Source: Massilia sp. BJB1822 (lineage in GTDB: Bacteria; Pseudomonadota; Gammaproteobacteria; Burkholderiales; Burkholderiaceae_D). From it: a stretch of DNA of 64,000 nucleotides. The stretch spans positions 620,001 through 684,000 of the forward strand of contig NZ_JABWEB010000001.1 of the NCBI RefSeq assembly GCF_013369485.1. The letters run 5' to 3'. Below, piece by piece: positions 33,831-43,553 of this stretch. The notes beneath the pieces are model-generated. The model saw only the letters and a program-made list of their open reading frames with translations. It had not been told where the DNA came from and did not search any database. The number at the start of each line of letters is the position of its first letter. The first letter of the stretch is position 1. The position numbers were made by a program, and so were the translations under genes.

Positions 33831-34760
33831 GTGAGCATTATTGAAAAAGCGGCCAGCCGCATCGAACACCGCCGCAGCCCGGCAGCCCAGCCCACCGAAG
33901 CGGCGGCCCCGGTGCAGCCGCTGAATGCCGCATCGCCCGCGCTGGATGCCGTGGCGCCGCCGGCCGCCGTGCCTTACAGCGCCGAGCCGCCAGCCGCCGC
34001 CGCGCCAGCGGGCGAGGCCGGCGCCGCGCCGCGCCGCGCGCGCGAAGTCGAACTCGATCTGGGGCGCATGCAGCAAATGGGCCTGGTCACGGCTGCCGGC
34101 GGCCGCACCTCGCTGGTGGAAGATTTCCGCATCATCAAGCGCCCGCTGATCAAGCGCGCGCTGGCGCCGCGCGTGCCCGGCGAGAATCCCGGCAATCTGA
34201 TCATGATCACCAGCTCGCTGCCGGGCGAAGGCAAGACTTTCTGCGCCATCAATCTGGCCATGAGCATCGCCATGGAGCTGGACAACACCGTGCTGCTGGT
34301 CGACGCCGACGTGGCCCGTCCCTCGGTGCTGCGCACGCTGGGCCTGCCCTCGCAGCGCGGCCTGATGGATGTGCTGCTGGACGAGAAGATGGGCCTGTCC
34401 GAAGTCATGCTGCGCACCAATGTGAACACGCTGACCATCGTCCCGGCCGGCACGCCCAATCCGCGCGCCACCGAGCTGCTGGCCAGCCAGATGATGAACA
34501 ATCTGGTGCTGGAGATTGCCAACCGCTATCCGGACCGGATCGTCATCTTCGATTCGCCGCCGCTGCTGCTGACCAGCGAAGCCCATGTGCTGGCCGGCCA
34601 TATGGGCCAGATCGTGCTGGTGGTGGAATCGGAAAAAACCACCCAGCACGCGGTCAAGGAATCGCTGCGCCAGCTGGAGGGCTGCCACAACGTCAATCTG
34701 GTCTATAACAAGTCGCGTGAGTTCCCCGGTTCGGAGACCTATGACTACCACTATGGCTAA
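33831..34760 (+). CDS. XrtA-associated tyrosine autokinase (BY-kinase)
   Basis: 309 residues starting with GTG 33831 (SD GGAGAG). An Ala/Pro-rich N-terminal linker (about 15-70) precedes the kinase core: Walker A SSLPGEGKTFCAINLA, Walker A' VLLVDADVARPSVL, Walker B RIVIFDSPPLLL, and a C-terminal tyrosine cluster (Tyr304, 306, 308 in ETYDYHYG) that would be autophosphorylated. It works with the chain-length protein to control EPS polymerisation, as Wzc's cytoplasmic half does. It overlaps the beta-barrel gene by up to 20 bp. Confidence 0.9.
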   Translation: MSIIEKAASRIEHRRSPAAQPTEAAAPVQPLNAASPALDAVAPPAAVPYSAEPPAAAAPAGEAGAAPRRAREVELDLGRMQQMGLVTAAGGRTSLVEDFRIIKRPLIKRALAPRVPGENPGNLIMITSSLPGEGKTFCAINLAMSIAMELDNTVLLVDADVARPSVLRTLGLPSQRGLMDVLLDEKMGLSEVMLRTNVNTLTIVPAGTPNPRATELLASQMMNNLVLEIANRYPDRIVIFDSPPLLLTSEAHVLAGHMGQIVLVVESEKTTQHAVKESLRQLEGCHNVNLVYNKSREFPGSETYDYHYG

Positions 34761-36300
34761 ACGCTGCGTCCCCGCTGCCCTGCCCAAGCTGGCGCCGATG
34801 GCGCTGGCCCTGCTGATGGCGGCGCCCGCCGCCCGCGCCGAGTGGAAATTCGCTCCCGCCCTGGAGCTGCGCGAAACCTGGTCCGACAATGTGGGCCTGG
34901 CCAGCAACGACAAGGCCGGCAGCCAGTTCATCACCGAAGTGGTGCCGGGATTCAGCCTGACCAATGTGGGGCCGCGCCTCAAGCTGCACGCCAACTACCA
35001 GCTGCATCTGTATCAGTATTCGAAGGAAAGGGTGGGCGGCACGGGCAGCAATACCAGCTCGCTGAACGCGGGCGCCCAGGCCAAGGTGGTGGACGACCTG
35101 CTGTTCTTCGACGGCACCGCCACCATCAGCCAGCAGGCCACGTCGGCTTTCGGCCCCCAGGTCAACAACAACGGCTATAGCACGAATAACCGCAATGAAG
35201 TGCGCACCATCCGCCTCAGCCCCTATCTGCAGCACCGCTTCGGCAGCACGGCGCAGATGGAGCTGCGCTACACGCGCGACACGGTGGATACGGATAACCG
35301 CGGCATGGGCCGCAGCGATGCCAACAGCATCAACCTGAACATCAACAGCGGCCCGGCCTTCCGCACCATCGGCTGGGGCTTCATGGCCAACCGCCAGGTG
35401 CTGGACGACAGCATCGCGCCCACCTCCACCACCCAGCTGGCGATGGCCAATGTCTTTTACCGCCTGACGCCGACTTTCAGCCTGACGGCCAGCGGCGGCT
35501 ACGATAAATTCAGCTATGAGAGCAATGGCCAGGCCACCCAGGGCAAATCCTGGTCCACCGGCTTCCGCTGGAACCCTTCGCCGCGCACCAGCCTCGATGC
35601 GTCGCTCGGCAAGCGCTATTACGGCAACAGCTACTCGCTGGCGCTGAACCACCGCGCCCGCTACAGCAACTGGAGCGTGAGCTATGGCGACTCCGTCACC
35701 AACTCGCGTTCGAATTTCCTGCTGCCTTCGGCCATCGATACCGCCACCATGCTGGACCGCCTGTTCATGCCGAACTTCCCCGATGCGGCCAAGCGCGCCG
35801 CCGCGGTGGAGGCGTATATCCGCGCCCTGAACCTGCCGCGCGCCTTGCCGGACAGCGTCAACTATTTCAGCAACCGCTATGCGCTGCAAAAGCAGCTGCA
35901 AGCCTCGGTGAGCTTCACTACGGCGCGCACCTCGACCATGTTCAACATCTTCAGCATGCGGCGCGAGGCGCTGTCGCTGACCCAGGTCGACAGCGCCCTG
36001 CTGGGCAGCAGCAGCGGCAATGTGAACGACAACACGCGGCAGACGGGCGCTTCGGCCCTGTTCAACTACCGCCTCAACTCGCGCACCGGCGCCAGCCTGT
36101 CCGCGACCTACACCAATGCCGACTCCAATAGTCTGGGCAAAGGCAGCCAGAACCGCGCCCTGCGCCTGTTCCTGACCCACCAGTTCGATCAGAAGATCAG
36201 TGGCGGGATGGAAGTGCGCCGCGTGCGCGGCAGCACCTTCCTCGACAGTGGAAACTATACCGAGAACGCGGTTGCCGCGTCCGTCTCGATCAAGCTTTAA
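34741..36300 (+). CDS. XrtA/PEP-CTERM-associated outer-membrane beta-barrel protein
   Basis: 519 residues from ATG 34741: Sec signal peptide (PKLAPMALALLMAAPAARA-EW), then an array of amphipathic strands ending ENAVAASVSIKL, typical of an outer-membrane barrel. It matches the PEP-CTERM-associated barrel usually encoded between the tyrosine kinase and the ATPase. Probable role: outer-membrane EPS secretion channel or modifier. The start is uncertain between ATG 34741 (GGAG four bases away) and ATG 34753; the frame opens to 34585, but that part reads through the kinase gene and is not real. Confidence 0.85.
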   Translation: MTTTMAKRCVPAALPKLAPMALALLMAAPAARAEWKFAPALELRETWSDNVGLASNDKAGSQFITEVVPGFSLTNVGPRLKLHANYQLHLYQYSKERVGGTGSNTSSLNAGAQAKVVDDLLFFDGTATISQQATSAFGPQVNNNGYSTNNRNEVRTIRLSPYLQHRFGSTAQMELRYTRDTVDTDNRGMGRSDANSINLNINSGPAFRTIGWGFMANRQVLDDSIAPTSTTQLAMANVFYRLTPTFSLTASGGYDKFSYESNGQATQGKSWSTGFRWNPSPRTSLDASLGKRYYGNSYSLALNHRARYSNWSVSYGDSVTNSRSNFLLPSAIDTATMLDRLFMPNFPDAAKRAAAVEAYIRALNLPRALPDSVNYFSNRYALQKQLQASVSFTTARTSTMFNIFSMRREALSLTQVDSALLGSSSGNVNDNTRQTGASALFNYRLNSRTGASLSATYTNADSNSLGKGSQNRALRLFLTHQFDQKISGGMEVRRVRGSTFLDSGNYTENAVAASVSIKL

Positions 36301-36315
36301 CGGAGCCAGTGCGCC

Positions 36316-37332
36316 ATGTATGAAAGTTATTATGGGCTGAGCGACAAGCCCTTCCGCCTGCGTCCCGATCCGCATTTCTTTTTCGGCAGCAAAGGCCACA
36401 AGCGCGCCATGGCCTATCTGGAATATGGCCTGTCGCAAGGCGAGGGCTTCATCGTCATCACCGGTGAAGTCGGCGCGGGCAAGACCACGCTGGTGCGCAA
36501 TCTGTTCAACCAGATTGAAACCGACCGCATTGTGGCGGCCCACATCGTCAACACCCACCTCGATTCCGACGATACCTTGCGCTCGGTGGTGGCCGGCTTC
36601 GGCCTGCCCTACGAGGACGCGGCCAGCAAGACCGTGCTGCTGGCGCGCCTGGAAGCCTTCCTGCGCACCAGCGAGCAGCAGGGCAAGCGCGCCTTGCTGG
36701 TGGTGGACGAGGCGCAGAACCTGACGCCGCGCGTGGTGGAAGAGCTGCGCATGCTGTCCAACTTCCAGACTGACGACAAGTCGCTGCTGCAAACCTTCCT
36801 GCTGGGACAGCCGGAATTCCGCACCACCCTGCACAGCCCCGGCATGCAGCAGCTGCGCCAGCGCGTGATCGCCACCTACCATCTGGGGCCGATGGACGAG
36901 CATGAAACCCAGGCCTATATCGAGCACCGCCTGCTGACCGTGGGCTGGAAGGGCGATCCCTCGTTCACGCCGGCCGCCCACGCCGCCATCTACGAATTCA
37001 CCGGCGGCATTCCGCGCAAGACCAACCATCTGTGCGACCGCATGCTGCTGATGGGCTTCCTGGAAGAGATGCACGCCTTCACCGATGCCGACGTGGACAC
37101 GGTGATCCGCGACATCCAGCAGGAATTCCAGGCGCCGCCGGAAGCGGCCGCGCCGGCCGCCGACGCCAATCCGCTCGATCCCGAGGCGGCCGTCTTCGGC
37201 AACCAGTATCCGGCCCTGCTGGACGAACGCATGCTGAAAGTGGAGAAGTCGCTGGTGTCCGTGCTCTCCATCCTGAAAAAGATGGTGCGCTCGCCATCCT
37301 CCGTCAACCTGCCTATCGATAACAACGAATGA
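36316..37332 (+). CDS. XrtA-associated ATPase (ExeA-like AAA)
   Basis: 338 residues: MYESYYGLSDKPFRLRPDPH is the family start, Walker A ITGEVGAGKTTLVRNLF (about 50-66), Walker B RALLVVDEAQNLTP, arginine-rich sensor DRMLLMGFLEEM, and a short C-terminal extension (EAAAPAADANPLDPE) before a basic tail. Homologous to the AAA domain of ExeA/GspA. Cytoplasmic or membrane-associated ATPase thought to energise EPS assembly or export. It overlaps the epimerase start by 4 bp. Confidence 0.9.
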   Translation: MYESYYGLSDKPFRLRPDPHFFFGSKGHKRAMAYLEYGLSQGEGFIVITGEVGAGKTTLVRNLFNQIETDRIVAAHIVNTHLDSDDTLRSVVAGFGLPYEDAASKTVLLARLEAFLRTSEQQGKRALLVVDEAQNLTPRVVEELRMLSNFQTDDKSLLQTFLLGQPEFRTTLHSPGMQQLRQRVIATYHLGPMDEHETQAYIEHRLLTVGWKGDPSFTPAAHAAIYEFTGGIPRKTNHLCDRMLLMGFLEEMHAFTDADVDTVIRDIQQEFQAPPEAAAPAADANPLDPEAAVFGNQYPALLDERMLKVEKSLVSVLSILKKMVRSPSSVNLPIDNNE

Positions 37333-38480
37333 ACGCCGCCAGCCCAACGTCCGACAAGATTTACCGCATCCTGTGCGTGGTCGGCGCACGTCCGAACTTC
37401 ATGAAGATGGCGCCCATCATGTCGGCCCTGGGCGCGCTTGGCCCGCGAGTCGAAGCGAAGCTGGTGCACACCGGCCAGCATTACGACGTGGCGATGAACC
37501 ACCAGTATTTCCAGGCGCTGGGCATTCCCAATCCGGACATCAATCTGGAAGTCGGTTCCGGCAGCCACGCGCAGCAGACGGCCGAGGTGATGCGCCGTTT
37601 CGAGCCAGCCATGGACGAGGTGCAGCCGGCCGCCGTGCTGGTGGTGGGCGACGTCAATTCCACCATCGCCTGCGCCCTGGTGGCGGCCAAGAAGGGCGTG
37701 CCGGTGATCCATGTGGAAGCGGGCCTGCGCAGCTTCGACCGCGCCATGCCGGAAGAGATCAACCGCTTGCTGACCGACCAGCTGTCCGACCTGCTGTTCA
37801 CCACCGAGGAAAGCGGGCGCGATAATCTGCTGAAGGAAGGCATTGCCGATGAACGCATCCACTTCGTCGGCAATGTGATGATCGATACCCTGCGCGCCAA
37901 TCTGGAACGCGCCGTGCCGACCGAGAAGATCGCCGCCGATGCTGGCCGCGCCGGTTTCGCGCAAGGCCGCGGCTATGCCGTGCTGACCTTGCACCGTCCC
38001 TCGAACGTGGACGATCCCGCCATCCTGCAAGGCTTGCTGGAAGCGGCGGCGAAAATCGCCCAGACCACGCCGGTGATCTTCCCCGTGCATCCGCGCACCC
38101 ACGCCACCATCGAGAAGTTCGGTCTGAGCCATCTGCTCGACACGCCGGACGTGCTGCTGCTGCCGCCGATGGGCTATCTGGAGATGCTGGGCCTGATGCG
38201 CGATGCAAGCGTGGTGCTCACCGATTCCGGCGGCATCCAGGAAGAGACCACGGCCCTGGGCACGCCCTGCCTCACGCTGCGCAACAACACCGAGCGCCCG
38301 ATCACGGTGGACGAAGGCACCAACACCATCGTCGGCAACGATCCGGCGCACATCCTGGCGGCGTATGCGGAGTTGCAGCAGGGCGGCGGCAAGGCAGGCC
38401 GGGTGCCGCATTTCTGGGATGGCCGCGCGGCCGAGCGCATCGCCGCCATCCTCTTCGACTGGCTGCAACAAAGGGATTGA
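37329..38480 (+). CDS. wecB: UDP-N-acetylglucosamine 2-epimerase (non-hydrolysing)
   Basis: 383 residues with the WecB fold: VVGARPNFMKMAPIM at the N-terminus, HTGQHYDVAM, VEAGLRSFDRAMPEEINR, PVIFPVHPRTHATIEKFG and SDSGGIQEE-type TDSGGIQEETTALGTPCLTL near the C-terminus. It converts UDP-GlcNAc to UDP-ManNAc in the cytoplasm, so the EPS probably contains ManNAc or a derivative. Length is normal for WecB. No dehydrogenase (WecC) is seen in the window. Confidence 0.93.
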   Translation: MNAASPTSDKIYRILCVVGARPNFMKMAPIMSALGALGPRVEAKLVHTGQHYDVAMNHQYFQALGIPNPDINLEVGSGSHAQQTAEVMRRFEPAMDEVQPAAVLVVGDVNSTIACALVAAKKGVPVIHVEAGLRSFDRAMPEEINRLLTDQLSDLLFTTEESGRDNLLKEGIADERIHFVGNVMIDTLRANLERAVPTEKIAADAGRAGFAQGRGYAVLTLHRPSNVDDPAILQGLLEAAAKIAQTTPVIFPVHPRTHATIEKFGLSHLLDTPDVLLLPPMGYLEMLGLMRDASVVLTDSGGIQEETTALGTPCLTLRNNTERPITVDEGTNTIVGNDPAHILAAYAELQQGGGKAGRVPHFWDGRAAERIAAILFDWLQQRD

Positions 38481-38491
38481 GGACAGCAACC

Positions 38492-39349
38492 ATGGATACG
38501 CGCGCCGCTCCCGCCATCCGCAATGCGATGACGATCGACGTGGAAGACTACTTCCAGGTATCCGCCTTTGCGCCGCATATCGCGCGCGAAGCATGGCCCT
38601 CGCTGGAATGCCGGGTGGAGGCGAATATCGATCGCATCCTCGGAATCCTCGATGCGGGCCAGGCCAAGGCCACTTTCTTCACTCTGGGATGGATCGCCGA
38701 GCGCTATCCGGCCATGGTCAAGCGCATCGTCGCCGGCGGACATGAACTGGCCAGCCATGGCTATAGCCATCTGCGCGCCTCCGACCAGGATCGTGCCCAG
38801 TTCATGCAGGACATCAGCAGCAGCAAGGCCATTCTGGAGGATATCGGCGGCCAGGCGGTGCAGGGCTACCGCGCGCCGAGTTTCTCGATCGGCCCCGGCA
38901 ATCTGTGGGCGCTGGATGCGCTGCACGAGGCGGGCTACCGCTACAGTTCAAGCATCTACCCGATTCAGCACGACCATTACGGCATGCCCGATGCGCCGCG
39001 TTTCGCCTTCTACCCGAACGGCAAGGATGGCTTGCTGGAAGTGCCGATCACCACGGTGCGCCTGATGCAGCGCAATCTGCCGGCCGGCGGCGGTGGTTAT
39101 TTCCGCCTGCTGCCTTATGCCCTGTCGCGCCGCATGATGCGGCGCGTGAACCGCGAAGATGGCCAGGCGGCGATCTTCTACTTCCATCCCTGGGAGATCG
39201 ACCCGCAGCAGCCGCGTCCCGCAGGCATCGGCTTGAAGACGCGCTTCCGCCACTACGTGAACCTGAGCCGCATGGACCAGCGCATCCAGGCGCTCACCCG
39301 CGATTTCGCCTGGGACCGCATGGACCGCATCTTCCTGGGGCAGCCATGA
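38492..39349 (+). CDS. XrtA system polysaccharide deacetylase
   Basis: 285 residues, NodB-type deacetylase: AMTIDVEDYFQVSAF supplies the catalytic Asp and first metal ligand, GHELASHGYSHLRA the His-x3-His pair, GYRAPSFSIG the Arg-Pro motif, and FYFHPWEIDPQQP the C-terminal His. It would remove acetyl groups from a GlcNAc- or ManNAc-containing EPS or intermediate. No signal peptide, as usual for this XrtA-specific group. ATG 38492 follows TGAGGA; the frame also opens at a TTG at 38477, which is less likely. Confidence 0.9.
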   Translation: MDTRAAPAIRNAMTIDVEDYFQVSAFAPHIAREAWPSLECRVEANIDRILGILDAGQAKATFFTLGWIAERYPAMVKRIVAGGHELASHGYSHLRASDQDRAQFMQDISSSKAILEDIGGQAVQGYRAPSFSIGPGNLWALDALHEAGYRYSSSIYPIQHDHYGMPDAPRFAFYPNGKDGLLEVPITTVRLMQRNLPAGGGGYFRLLPYALSRRMMRRVNREDGQAAIFYFHPWEIDPQQPRPAGIGLKTRFRHYVNLSRMDQRIQALTRDFAWDRMDRIFLGQP

Positions 39350-40674
39350 CATCGATCATCGAAGCGGCGGCCCAGCGCGCCGCCGCCGCCGCATCCGCCG
39401 CCGCCGCGATTGCCGCGGCAAAGAACGAAGCTGTGCGCGCGCCGTCCGATGCGCCAGCCGTGCCGCCCGCTGCACCGACCTTAGCGCCAGTTGCCGCGCC
39501 AGCCGCCGCAAGCCTCGACGCGGAGATGGCCGTCGCCCTGCGCGAAGGCGCCGTCTCCGGCGAGCTTCCGCTGCGCGATGTGGACGTTGCGGCACAGGCG
39601 CTCGCAACCGAAGCGCCGCCCGTCGCGCAGGGCACGCTGATGCTGCAGCTACTGCTGCAGAACAGCGACGAATGCGCGCGCTGGGATGCCTTCGTGCAGG
39701 CCTGTCCCGAGGCGACCTTCTTCCACCGCGCCGGCTGGCAAAAAGTCATCGAGCAGGCTTTCGGCCACCGCTGCTGGTTCTTCTATGCCGAGCGCGATGG
39801 CCGCATCGAAGGCGTGCTGCCGCTGGCCCAGATCAAGAGCCGCCTGTTCGGCCATTCGCTGGTGTCCTTGCCTTTCTGCGTGTATGGCGGCGTGGCCGCC
39901 AGCAGCGAGGAAGCGCGTGCCCTGCTCGACCAGGCGGCCGAGGAACTGGCGGCCTCGCTCAATCCCGGCCATCTGGAATACCGCAACTTCGCGCCCGCCC
40001 ATCCCGGCAATCCGAAATGGCAGGGCAAGGAGCTGTACTACACCTTCCGCAAGGCCATCACGGCCGACAACGAAGAGAATATGAACGCCATCCCGCGCAA
40101 GCAGCGCGCCATGGTGCGCAAGGCCATCAAACTGGGGCTGCGCGGCGAGGTGGATCAGGGCATCGAGCGCTTCTTCCACGCCTACGCCAGCAGCGTGCAC
40201 CGTCTCGGCACGCCGGTGTTCTCGAAAAAATACTTCCGCCTGCTGAAACAGGTCTTCGCCGACGATTGCGAAATCCGCGTCATCCTGCAGGAGGACAAGA
40301 TAGTGGCCGGCGTGATGAGCTTCTTCTTCCGCGATGAAGTGCTGCCTTATTACGGCGGCGGGACGGCGCTGGCGCGCGACGTGGCGGGCAATGACTTCAT
40401 GTACTGGGATCTGATGCAGGCCTCGGCCGACAAGGGCTACCGCCTGTTCGACTTCGGCCGCAGCAAGGCAGGCACCGGTGCTTTCGATTTCAAGAAGAAC
40501 TGGGGCTTCAGTGCCCAGCCCCTGCCTTACGAATACCAGCTGCATGCTTCGTCCGAGCTGCCGGATGTGAATCCGCTCAATCCGAAGTACCAGCTCTTCA
40601 TCAAGCTGTGGCGCAAGATGCCGCTGGCCCTGGCCAATGCGCTGGGCCCGCATATCGTCAAAGACCTGGGGTGA
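39346..40674 (+). CDS. FemAB family XrtA/PEP-CTERM-associated protein
   Basis: 442 residues from ATG 39346 (overlap ATGA with the deacetylase). The C-terminal 345 residues carry the FemAB/GNAT fold (HRAGWQKVIEQAFGHRCWFF, LVSLPFCVYGGVAASSEEAR, RKQRAMVRKAIKLGL, DFGRSKAGTGAFDFKKNWGF). The first 95 are an Ala/Pro-rich low-complexity extension that the family, about 350 residues, usually lacks. The fold normally adds an amino acid or acyl group from an aminoacyl donor. Here the acceptor is likely an EPS amino sugar (inferred). The frame opens far upstream, but only this start follows the neighbouring gene. Confidence 0.85.
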   Translation: MTSIIEAAAQRAAAAASAAAAIAAAKNEAVRAPSDAPAVPPAAPTLAPVAAPAAASLDAEMAVALREGAVSGELPLRDVDVAAQALATEAPPVAQGTLMLQLLLQNSDECARWDAFVQACPEATFFHRAGWQKVIEQAFGHRCWFFYAERDGRIEGVLPLAQIKSRLFGHSLVSLPFCVYGGVAASSEEARALLDQAAEELAASLNPGHLEYRNFAPAHPGNPKWQGKELYYTFRKAITADNEENMNAIPRKQRAMVRKAIKLGLRGEVDQGIERFFHAYASSVHRLGTPVFSKKYFRLLKQVFADDCEIRVILQEDKIVAGVMSFFFRDEVLPYYGGGTALARDVAGNDFMYWDLMQASADKGYRLFDFGRSKAGTGAFDFKKNWGFSAQPLPYEYQLHASSELPDVNPLNPKYQLFIKLWRKMPLALANALGPHIVKDLG

Positions 40675-40677
40675 ATC

Positions 40678-41979
40678 GTGGACGACCTGCTGCTGCTGGT
40701 GCATAGGATTCCCTATCCCCCCAACAAGGGCGACAAGATCCGCTCCTACCATTTGCTCAAGCATCTGGTGCAGCATTACCGCGTCCACCTCGGCACCTTC
40801 GTCGATGACGAAGACGATTGGCAGCATCTGCCGCATGTGAAATCGCTGTGCACCTCCAGCCACTTTGCGCGCCTCGATCCGCGCTGGGCGCGCTTGCGCA
40901 GCCTGGGCGCCTTGCTGGGCAACCGTTCGCTGTCGCAGGACTATTACAGCGACGGCGGCTTGCACGCCTGGGTGGCGCACACCATGCGCGAGCAGCGCAT
41001 CGGCCGCATCATGGTGTTTTCGGGTCCGATGGCGCAGTATGCCGAAGCGTATCCGCAGGTGCGCCGCGTGGTCGACTTCTGCGATGTCGATTCCGATAAA
41101 TGGCGCCAGTATGCGCAGCGCAAATCCTGGCCCATGCGCATGCTGTATGCCTACGAGGCGGAACGCCTGCTGCGCTACGAGCGCGCGGTGGCGGCGGCGA
41201 GCGACGCCGCGCTATTCGTCTCCGAACCCGAGGCCGCGCTGTTCCGCGCGCTGGCGCCCGAGAGCGGCGATCGCATCGGCTACTTCGGCAATGGCGTGGA
41301 TACCGCTTACTTCACGCCGCATGCCGAATATGCCAGCCCTTATGCTGCCGGCGAGCGTGCCGTGGTCTTCTGCGGCGCCATGGATTACTGGCCGAATGTG
41401 GATGCCGTCTGCTGGTTCGCGCGCGAAGTCTTCCCGGCGGTGCTGGCGCGTGAACCGCTGGCGCGCTTTTACATCGTTGGCGCGCGGCCATCGACCGACG
41501 TGCAGGCGCTGTCCGTGCTGCCCGGCATCCGCGTGACGGGAACGGTGCCCGATGTGCGTCCTTATGTCGCGCATGCCGCGCTCTCGGTGGCGCCGCTGCG
41601 CATTGCGCGCGGAATCCAGAACAAGGTGCTGGAGGCGATGTCGATGGCCAAGGCCGTTGTCGTGTCGCCGCAGGCGCTGGAAGGCATCAGCGCCGAAACC
41701 GGCAGCGAACTGCTGCTGGCCGAAGATGCCGCGCAGTTTGCCGCGACCGTGAACCAGGCGCTGGCGCCTGTCGCCGATGGTGCCGGCTATGCGCTGGACG
41801 ATATCGGCCGCGCCGCGCGCGCGCGCGTGGAAGCATCCTACGGCTGGGCCGCGCGCCTGGCCCCGGTGGCCGCCTTGCTGGAATCCGGGCTGGACGTCAA
41901 TCCGGCCGGCGCCGTGGACGAGAACCGCATTGCCGCGGCAGCCAATGCGGCGGCCGCACCTACCTGGAACCAGGCATGA
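40678..41979 (+). CDS. XrtA/PEP-CTERM system glycosyltransferase 1
   Basis: 433 residues starting with GTG 40678. GT-B fold with the N-terminal LLLVHRIPYPPNKGDKIRSY, which is diagnostic of this exosortase-specific glycosyltransferase family; the C-terminal domain has VFCGAMDYWPNVDAV, FYIVGARPS and SVAPLRIARGIQNKVLEAMS. It should add a sugar to the lipid-linked EPS precursor. It is immediately followed by xrtA with a 4-bp overlap. Donor unknown. Confidence 0.9.
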   Translation: MDDLLLLVHRIPYPPNKGDKIRSYHLLKHLVQHYRVHLGTFVDDEDDWQHLPHVKSLCTSSHFARLDPRWARLRSLGALLGNRSLSQDYYSDGGLHAWVAHTMREQRIGRIMVFSGPMAQYAEAYPQVRRVVDFCDVDSDKWRQYAQRKSWPMRMLYAYEAERLLRYERAVAAASDAALFVSEPEAALFRALAPESGDRIGYFGNGVDTAYFTPHAEYASPYAAGERAVVFCGAMDYWPNVDAVCWFAREVFPAVLAREPLARFYIVGARPSTDVQALSVLPGIRVTGTVPDVRPYVAHAALSVAPLRIARGIQNKVLEAMSMAKAVVVSPQALEGISAETGSELLLAEDAAQFAATVNQALAPVADGAGYALDDIGRAARARVEASYGWAARLAPVAALLESGLDVNPAGAVDENRIAAAANAAAAPTWNQA

Positions 41980-43553
41980 ATACCGTATCCTCACCGAGCG
42001 AAACCAAGCCGACTGCCGACCGGAAGCGGCCCTCGTCCGGCCCGGCCGCATCGTCGCTTGGCCTGGTGCTGGCGTTTGCCGCGCTGCTGCTGCCCTTCGT
42101 GATTTACTTCGAGACCGCGCTGTCCATCGCCGCGATCTGGGAGCGTTCCGGCACGTTCGCCCATGGTTATGTGATCCTGCCGATCAGCCTGTGGCTGATC
42201 TGGCAGCGCCGCGCCACGTTGCGCGCCTTGCCGGTACAGCCTTATCTGCCGGCGCTGGCCGCGCTGGCGGTCTGCGGCGCGGGCTGGCTGCTGGCCGAAT
42301 TGGGCGAAGTGCAGATCGTGCGCCAGTACGCCTTTGCTGCCATGCTGCCCTTGACCGTGCTGGCCCTGTTCGGCGTGCAGGTTGCCAAGGCTATCGCCTT
42401 CCCGCTGTTCTTCATCCTGTTCGGCGTGCCGGTGGGCGAAAGCCTGATCGATCCGCTGATCCAGGTCACGGCTAGCTTCACCGTTGATGCCTTGCGCCTG
42501 ACCGGCATTCCGGTTCTGCGCGAAGGGAATAATTTCAGCATTCCTTCCGGTGACTGGTCGGTGGTGGAAGCCTGCAGCGGCCTGCGCTACCTGATTTCCT
42601 CGATCACCCTGGGCTGCCTGTACGCCTATCTGACCTACCGCTCCTTCCTGCGCCGCGCCCTGTTCGTACTGGCTTCCATGCTGGTGCCGATTGCCGCCAA
42701 TGGCGCGCGTGCCTACATGATTGTCATGATCGGCCATATGAGCGGCATGACCATGGCGGTTGGCGTGGACCACCTGATTTATGGCTGGGCCTTTTTCGGC
42801 CTGGTGATGCTGCTGCTGTTCTGGGTCGGCAGTTTCTGGCGCCAGGATCAGGAAACCGCCGCGCCAGTGCTGGATGCGGCGGCACCGCGTGCCGCGCGCA
42901 TCGTTCCGGCCGGGCGCATGGCCGGCGTGGCCCTGGGACTGGCGCTCGCCATCGGCGTCTGGCCTGCCTATGCCTATTATCTGCAGCATGGCCAGGGCAA
43001 GGCGCCCGTGGCCGCGCTGAACGGTTTCCAGCCCGCCGTGGCGGCGGCCGAACCGTTTACCGATTGGAAGCCCGGCATCAACGAAGCCAATGCCCATCTG
43101 AGCCGCAACTACAGCGTTGCTGGCCAGCCGCTGGGATTCGATCTGTTCTACTTCCGCCAGCAGCACGAAGGCTCGAAGCTGATCAGCTCCAGCAACCGCC
43201 TGGTGGGCGACGACAAGTCGCCATGGCACGATATGGGCGCCAGTGCGCGCAGCGAGAGCATCGGCGGCCGCCAGCTGGCCGTGCGCGAATCCGTCCTGAA
43301 TGGACCGAAGGAGCGCCGCCTGCTGGTGTGGCAGTGGTACTGGATCGATGGCCAGAACACCGTCAGCAATTTCGGCGGTAAGCTGCTGCAGGTGAAGCAG
43401 AAGCTGCTCAAGGGACGCGATGATGGCGCCATTGTGCTGCTTTACGCGCCCTATGAAGAGAATCCCGACGCCGCGCGCGCCGCGATGCGCCAGTTCCTCG
43501 CCACCGGCCTGGTTCCGCTGGAAACCGTACTTGCCGCCAACCAGAAACCATGA
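41976..43553 (+). CDS. xrtA: Exosortase A (XrtA) with C-terminal EpsI domain
   Basis: 525 residues. Membrane exosortase core with eight or so transmembrane segments and the catalytic triad Cys200 (VVEACSGLRYL), Arg245 (ANGARAYMIV) and His266 (VDHLIYGW). From about residue 315 a periplasmic EpsI-like domain follows (LLVWQWYWIDGQNTVSNFGG). It cleaves PEP-CTERM proteins near their PEP motif at the inner membrane, probably transferring them to a partner. The PEP-CTERM protein at 24635 is a direct candidate substrate. Translationally coupled to glycosyltransferases on both sides. Confidence 0.95.
   Translation: MNTVSSPSETKPTADRKRPSSGPAASSLGLVLAFAALLLPFVIYFETALSIAAIWERSGTFAHGYVILPISLWLIWQRRATLRALPVQPYLPALAALAVCGAGWLLAELGEVQIVRQYAFAAMLPLTVLALFGVQVAKAIAFPLFFILFGVPVGESLIDPLIQVTASFTVDALRLTGIPVLREGNNFSIPSGDWSVVEACSGLRYLISSITLGCLYAYLTYRSFLRRALFVLASMLVPIAANGARAYMIVMIGHMSGMTMAVGVDHLIYGWAFFGLVMLLLFWVGSFWRQDQETAAPVLDAAAPRAARIVPAGRMAGVALGLALAIGVWPAYAYYLQHGQGKAPVAALNGFQPAVAAAEPFTDWKPGINEANAHLSRNYSVAGQPLGFDLFYFRQQHEGSKLISSSNRLVGDDKSPWHDMGASARSESIGGRQLAVRESVLNGPKERRLLVWQWYWIDGQNTVSNFGGKLLQVKQKLLKGRDDGAIVLLYAPYEENPDAARAAMRQFLATGLVPLETVLAANQKP

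Noticed and set aside
34693-37389. 898-codon minus-strand open frame across the kinase, barrel and ATPase genes
   Set aside because: Spans three well-supported plus-strand genes; composition typical of antisense high-GC frames.
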